Assembly: GCF_041224425.1 (NCBI RefSeq)
Contig: NZ_JBGFGL010000071.1
Coordinates: 62,001-126,000, forward strand
Origin: Psychroserpens sp041224425
GTDB lineage: Bacteria; Bacteroidota; Bacteroidia; Flavobacteriales; Flavobacteriaceae
Reading direction: 5' to 3'
DNA length: 64,000 nt
The position numbers and the translations under genes are program-made. This document shows, piece by piece, positions 60,083-64,000 of the stretch. Within the stretch, counting starts at the first letter, position 1, and each line of letters starts with the position of its first letter. The notes under the pieces are model-generated. The model searched no databases. It was not told the origin of the DNA and was given only the letters and a program-made list of their open reading frames with translations.

Positions 60083-62605
60083 ATGGCAAACAAGAATAAA
60101 TTATTATTGATTGGATGGGATGCGGCAGATTGGAAAGTGATTGGTCCTTTGTTGGCTAAAGGACAAATGCCGACACTTAAGAAAATGATTGATAACGGTG
60201 TTTATGGTAATATGAGTACCATGAATCCGCCCTATTCACCTATGCTTTGGTCTAGTGTTGCTACAGGAAAAACGCCCGATAAACATGGTGTTTTAGGGTT
60301 TATTGAAGTCTTGGAAAACGAAAGTGGTGTGAGGCCAGTAACAGCACATTCCAGAAAATCGAGAGCGCTTTGGAATATTTTTCATAACCAAGGATTAAAA
60401 AGTAATTTAGTGGGATGGTGGCCAAGCTTTCCGGCAGAGCCTATTAATGGCGTGGTCGTTACTGACAAGTTTCAAAAAGTATCCTCAGACCCAACAAAAC
60501 CTAGACCTATTGAAAAAGGGACTGTGCATCCGCAAGAAGCCTTGAAGGATTTTAAGGATTTAAGAATGTTCCCTCATGAAGTTACCTCAGAGCATATTTT
60601 ACCATTTATTCCTTTAGCGTCTAAAGTTGATCAGGAAAAGAATAGAGGTTTGGTGCCTACTGCCAAGATTCTTGCCGAAAATGTATCTGTCCATAATGCA
60701 GCCACTCGACTTTTAAGGACTTCCGAATGGGATTTTATGGCTATTTATTACGATTTGATCGATCACTTCTGTCATTCCTATATGAAGTTTTATCCGCCAA
60801 TGCTTAAAGGTGTCAATCCTGAACAGTATGAGATATACAAAGAGGCTGTAATAGGTGCCTATCGTTTTCAGGATATGATGTTAGAGCGCACTTTAGAATT
60901 GGTTGATGAGGATACGACGGTTATTGTCATGTCTGATCACGGATTTGAATCTGGCGATAAGCGTTTGGTTAAAATGCCTAAGGTTCAAGCAGCAGCAGCT
61001 ATTGATCACAGACAGTTTGGTATTTTCGTTGCGACGGGTCCAAACATCAAAAAACAAGAAAAAATTTACGGATTAGGATTGATCGATATTGCTCCAACCA
61101 TTTTACATCACTATGGGTTTCCTGTTGGAAAGGATATGGATGGAAAAGTTGCTCTTGAGATTTTCAAAGACCAGAAAAAAATCAATTATATAGATAGTTG
61201 GGAAGATGTTAAGGGAGATTTTGGTGAACTTACCGAAAAAGAGGATACAGATGCGCTTTCAGATGAGGAAACCATGAAGCAATTGATTGAATTGGGTTAT
61301 CTTGAAAAGCCTGATGAATCTGTTGAAAAGGCGGTTGTTAAAGCGAAATGTGATTTAAAGCATAATTTGGCAAGGGTCTATTTAGGGAAAAAAGATTACG
61401 TTAAAGCGGAAGAAATTCTGTTAAAGCTTACCGATGAAAAAGATCCTATTGATGTCAGTCCATTTTATCTAGATTTAATAACCTTGAGCTTAGAGCAAAA
61501 TAACTTTGACAACGCTGAGTCATATCTGTTGAAGCTAAAAGAGGTAAAAACAGAAGTTAACTACGCTTTGTTTTTTCCAGAGTCGTCCATTCTCCTTGGG
61601 AAGGGAAAGCCTAAAAAAGCTCTTGAAGTACTCGAAAATGCTAAAAATGAAGGCCGACAAAACAATCCGGAAATCTGGTATAAAATAGGAATCGTTAATT
61701 TCAGAATGGGACGATTTAAAGAAGCGCAAACTGCTTTTGAAGAGGCTATCAAAATAGAACCAGACAAAGCCAAATACCATGCAGCTATTGCCGAAAATTA
61801 TCTTGAGCTCAACGAGTATGAAGAGGCTGCAGATTCAGCTTTTACGAGTATAGAGTTGGTTAAATATTATTCAAAAGCCCATTATATTTTGGGAAGAGCC
61901 TTAGAAAAACTTGGCGATTTGGAAAACGCAAAACTAGCTTTTGAAACAGCCTCAAGATTAACGCCAAAAACCTATCAAAGACCAAAAATGGCTTTAGAGA
62001 ATGTGGTTGAAAAATTGTCCTTTGTCGATAAGAAAACCAATTCCTATAAAGAAGACCAAATTGTGATTGTTTCAGGATTACCACGTTCGGGAACATCGTT
62101 AATGATGCAAATGCTGCATAGCGGAGGTATTGATGCATTGACTGATGAAAAACGTAAAGCAGACAAGTCCAACCCAAAAGGATATTTCGAATTTGAACCA
62201 GTCATGGCAATAAAACGGGATAACTCCTGGTTAAGCCAAGCCAAAAATAAATCCTTGAAAGTTGTTGCACCTTTATTGAAACATCTTGACCACAAGTATC
62301 GCTATAAAGTGATTTTCATGAATCGGGATTTAAATGAAGTAGTAAAATCACAACAAGTAATGATTGGTAGAAATCAAGACGTATTACCTGTGGAGTTATT
62401 TGAAGCCTTTAATAAGCAACTTAAATTCGTTGAAACCTGGAAAAATAAAGAACCAGGTGTTGAATTGATGTATCTCAATTATAAAGATGTACTTAATAAT
62501 ACAAATGAAGCCTTAGAAAAAATCGAGTCTTTTATAGGAAAACCATTACAGAAATCTGAAATGGCTAAGTGCGTTGATAAATCACTTTATCGTAATAAAT
62601 CATAG
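60083..62605 (+). CDS. Type I phosphodiesterase - TPR - sulfotransferase fusion protein
   Basis: 840 aa in three parts. Residues 1-380: alkaline phosphatase-superfamily phosphodiesterase with metal ligand D13 (LIGWDAADW), predicted nucleophile S52 (NPPYSPMLWSS), DLIDHFCHSY, IVMSDHGFESG and IDHRQFGIFVATG, all metal ligands present. Residues 400-655: tetratricopeptide repeats (NLARVYLGKKDYVKAEEIL, WYKIGIVNFRMGRFKEAQTA). Residues 660-840: a sulfotransferase-like domain with the PAPS-binding loop VSGLPRSGTSLMMQML (about 663-677) and FMNRDLNEVVKSQ. No signal peptide. The continuous frame shows a true fusion. Substrates unknown. Confidence 0.88.
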   Translation: MANKNKLLLIGWDAADWKVIGPLLAKGQMPTLKKMIDNGVYGNMSTMNPPYSPMLWSSVATGKTPDKHGVLGFIEVLENESGVRPVTAHSRKSRALWNIFHNQGLKSNLVGWWPSFPAEPINGVVVTDKFQKVSSDPTKPRPIEKGTVHPQEALKDFKDLRMFPHEVTSEHILPFIPLASKVDQEKNRGLVPTAKILAENVSVHNAATRLLRTSEWDFMAIYYDLIDHFCHSYMKFYPPMLKGVNPEQYEIYKEAVIGAYRFQDMMLERTLELVDEDTTVIVMSDHGFESGDKRLVKMPKVQAAAAIDHRQFGIFVATGPNIKKQEKIYGLGLIDIAPTILHHYGFPVGKDMDGKVALEIFKDQKKINYIDSWEDVKGDFGELTEKEDTDALSDEETMKQLIELGYLEKPDESVEKAVVKAKCDLKHNLARVYLGKKDYVKAEEILLKLTDEKDPIDVSPFYLDLITLSLEQNNFDNAESYLLKLKEVKTEVNYALFFPESSILLGKGKPKKALEVLENAKNEGRQNNPEIWYKIGIVNFRMGRFKEAQTAFEEAIKIEPDKAKYHAAIAENYLELNEYEEAADSAFTSIELVKYYSKAHYILGRALEKLGDLENAKLAFETASRLTPKTYQRPKMALENVVEKLSFVDKKTNSYKEDQIVIVSGLPRSGTSLMMQMLHSGGIDALTDEKRKADKSNPKGYFEFEPVMAIKRDNSWLSQAKNKSLKVVAPLLKHLDHKYRYKVIFMNRDLNEVVKSQQVMIGRNQDVLPVELFEAFNKQLKFVETWKNKEPGVELMYLNYKDVLNNTNEALEKIESFIGKPLQKSEMAKCVDKSLYRNKS

Positions 62606-62654
62606 CTCTATAAAAGATTTTATACTGTATTTTTGTGAGGTATAGTAAATTAGT

Positions 62655-63632
62655 TTGAAAATCACCGAACAAATAAAGCAACCCATAGCCTTCGAAATGG
62701 AACTCTTCGAGCAAAAGTTCTTGCTCTCCATGTCAAGTAAGGTCGCGCTGCTTAACAGGATTACGCATTACATTGTTAATCGCAAAGGAAAACAAATGCG
62801 ACCAATGTTTGTGTTTCTTGTGGCTAAAATGATAAATAACGGACAAGTTAGTGAACGAACTTATAGAGGTGCTTCCGTTATTGAGTTGATTCATACAGCT
62901 ACTTTGGTTCATGATGATGTCGTTGATGATAGTAACAGACGTCGTGGTTTTTTTTCCATCAATGCACTATGGAAAAATAAAATTGCGGTTCTTATTGGCG
63001 ATTACCTTTTGTCTAAAGGATTGTTACTTTCCATAGATAACAATGACTTCGATTTACTGAAAATCATTTCCGTAGCCGTTAGGGAAATGAGTGAGGGCGA
63101 ACTCTTGCAAATTGAAAAAGCACGTGAACTGGATATTACAGAAGCGGTTTACTATGACATCATTCGTCAAAAAACGGCAACTTTGATTGCAGCTTGTTGT
63201 AGCCTTGGTGCTGCTTCGGTGAAACCAAATTCAGAAGATGTTGAGACCATGAGGAAATTTGGTGAACTCATAGGCATGGCATTTCAAATCAAAGATGATT
63301 TGTTCGATTATGGAGAGGAATCCATTGGGAAACCAACTGGCATCGATATCAAGGAGCGAAAAATGACGCTTCCTTTAATTTATGCCCTTAATAATTGCTC
63401 CAAAAAAGAAAAAGCTTGGTTGATCAATTCCATTAAAAACCATAATAAGGATAAGAAACGCGTTAAGGAAGTTATCAAGTTTGTAAAAGAAAACAACGGA
63501 CTTGATTACGCCGTTAAAAAAATGAAAGCGTTTCAAAATGAAGCATTGGAAATCCTTCAACGCTACCCAGAATCTGAGTTTAAATCGGCTCTACAGCTCA
63601 TGGTAAACTATGTGATTGATAGAAAAAAATAA
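62655..63632 (+). CDS. Polyprenyl diphosphate synthase
   Basis: 325 aa; condenses isopentenyl diphosphate onto a growing polyprenyl chain, most likely for the menaquinone side chain. The first Asp-rich motif is HDDVVDDSNRRRG and the second KDDLFDYGEESIGKPTG; GKQMRPMFVFL and the KTATLIAACC block fit the trans-prenyltransferase fold. Start is TTG at 62655, because the residues KITEQIKQPIAFEMELFEQ upstream of the first ATG (62697) match the usual N-terminus of these enzymes. Chain length cannot be fixed from sequence. Confidence 0.92.
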   Translation: MKITEQIKQPIAFEMELFEQKFLLSMSSKVALLNRITHYIVNRKGKQMRPMFVFLVAKMINNGQVSERTYRGASVIELIHTATLVHDDVVDDSNRRRGFFSINALWKNKIAVLIGDYLLSKGLLLSIDNNDFDLLKIISVAVREMSEGELLQIEKARELDITEAVYYDIIRQKTATLIAACCSLGAASVKPNSEDVETMRKFGELIGMAFQIKDDLFDYGEESIGKPTGIDIKERKMTLPLIYALNNCSKKEKAWLINSIKNHNKDKKRVKEVIKFVKENNGLDYAVKKMKAFQNEALEILQRYPESEFKSALQLMVNYVIDRKK

Positions 63633-63648
63633 TTTTTTTTAGGCTTAG

Positions 63649-63676
63649 GCAACCTTTTGTAATCTATTTACGTCTA
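63649..63676 (+). promoter_or_regulatory. ECF-type promoter (GCAACC-N16-CGTCTA) of the sigma factor gene
   Basis: GCAACC at 63649-63654, 16-bp spacer, CGTCTA at 63671-63676, the layout of an ECF sigma promoter. It lies 29 bp before the start of the sigma gene, so autoregulation is likely. Confidence 0.65.
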
Positions 63677-63704
63677 TACCAATAGAAGACTCTAAATAAA
63701 ACAG

Positions 63705-64000
63705 TTGAAAGTTATTCAGTTACATAATAACAATGTGTCGCTTTTAAAGAAGGCAGCAAAAAATGATAGAGAGGCCCAACACGAGCTTTACAAGTCTTTT
63801 GCTCCTAAAATGTTGAGTGTTTGCAGGTATTATATTAAAGATATCCAACACGCAGAGTCGGTTATGCTTAATGGTTTTTTTAAGGCGTTTACAAGCTTAA
63901 GTTCCTTTAAGCATAAAGGAAGTTTTGAAGGATGGCTCAGGAGAATTATGGTGAGGGAATCCATTTCATTTTTAAGACAGCAAAAAAAGATAGAGTTCCC
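63705..64000 (+). CDS. ECF-type RNA polymerase sigma factor, 3' part missing
   Basis: 98 codons lie in the window; the gene runs off the right edge. Start TTG at 63705 (KVIQLHNNNVSLLKKA), with an in-frame stop upstream. The fragment covers sigma region 2: AQHELYKSFAPKMLSVCRYY, FFKAFTSLSSFKHKGSFEGW and RRIMVRESISFLRQQ. This is an extracytoplasmic-function sigma-70 factor. No anti-sigma gene is visible inside the window. It has the ECF-like promoter 63649-63676 directly upstream. Confidence 0.92.
   Translation, partial: MKVIQLHNNNVSLLKKAAKNDREAQHELYKSFAPKMLSVCRYYIKDIQHAESVMLNGFFKAFTSLSSFKHKGSFEGWLRRIMVRESISFLRQQKKIEF

Noticed and set aside
1..64000. rRNA, tRNA, CRISPR arrays, prophage or insertion sequences
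   Set aside because: I looked in the intergenic regions on both strands and found no clover-leaf with CCA context, no regular spacer repeats and no transposase or integrase genes.

Overview
The window is one contiguous stretch of chromosome from a member of the Flavobacteriaceae (phylum Bacteroidetes). The evidence is low G+C; promoters of the Bacteroidetes type (TTTG or TTG, 18-21 bp, TAnnTTTG) in place of classical -35/-10 boxes; start codons without clear Shine-Dalgarno sequences; a T9SS C-terminal sorting domain; GldA; GLPGLI, GIN (DUF2807), DUF5686 and DUF3857 families; TonB-linked outer-membrane proteins; and a split methionine synthase. I see no rRNA, tRNA, CRISPR array, phage or insertion sequence. 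Two genes are cut by the window edges: kdtA at the left and an ECF sigma factor at the right.

Layout. 1-3.7 kb: envelope sugar genes (kdtA, a DegT aminotransferase, galE) and a 63-aa unknown. 3.7-12.8 kb: mainly minus-strand housekeeping genes: lspA, fabD, a membrane-anchored dihydrofolate reductase, thyA, a CNT nucleoside transporter with an extra periplasmic domain, a bifunctional nuclease and etfAB, interrupted by a plus-strand CBM48 protein. 13-20.8 kb: pdhB, a DUF5686 outer-membrane protein, soluble and membrane pyrophosphatases side by side, and an App1-type phosphatase. 21-29.7 kb: a deoxynucleoside kinase and a two-component system facing an operon of a small secreted protein, two GLPGLI proteins and a TonB-dependent outer-membrane protein, with three GTTAAC boxes at 10-bp spacing between them. 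29.9-40.2 kb: a lipoprotein behind an ECF-like promoter, metK, then a SAM-I riboswitch leading metH (two parts, with a four-helix-bundle gene inserted) and metF, then an aminotransferase. 40.2-43 kb: PagL-like deacylase, GIN lipoprotein, gldA. 43.1-47.2 kb: an aromatic amino acid operon (pheA, aminotransferase, tyrA, DAHP synthase-chorismate mutase) preceded by a 25-codon leader peptide rich in Phe/Tyr/Trp and a terminator, i.e. a ribosome-mediated attenuator. 47.3-58.9 kb: secreted proteins, rsgA, dtd, two DUF3857 proteins, a MazG-like protein, aroA, queA, rlmN. 59-64 kb: a T9SS cargo protein, a 52-aa gene followed by a three-part phosphodiesterase-TPR-sulfotransferase fusion, a polyprenyl synthetase, and the start of an ECF sigma factor.

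How the parts work together. The methionine genes form one SAM-responsive unit (riboswitch, split metH, metF) next to metK, which makes the effector. The aromatic operon converts chorismate to Phe and Tyr and also holds the entry enzyme of the shikimate pathway; attenuation would tie all four genes to charged aromatic tRNA. thyA, the DHFR fusion, the nucleoside transporter and the deoxynucleoside kinase serve thymidylate and nucleotide supply. The most noteworthy items are the aromatic attenuator, the phosphodiesterase-TPR-sulfotransferase fusion with its small partner gene, the GLPGLI locus with its GTTAAC boxes, and two matching ECF-type promoter sequences, one before the sigma gene and one before a lipoprotein gene.
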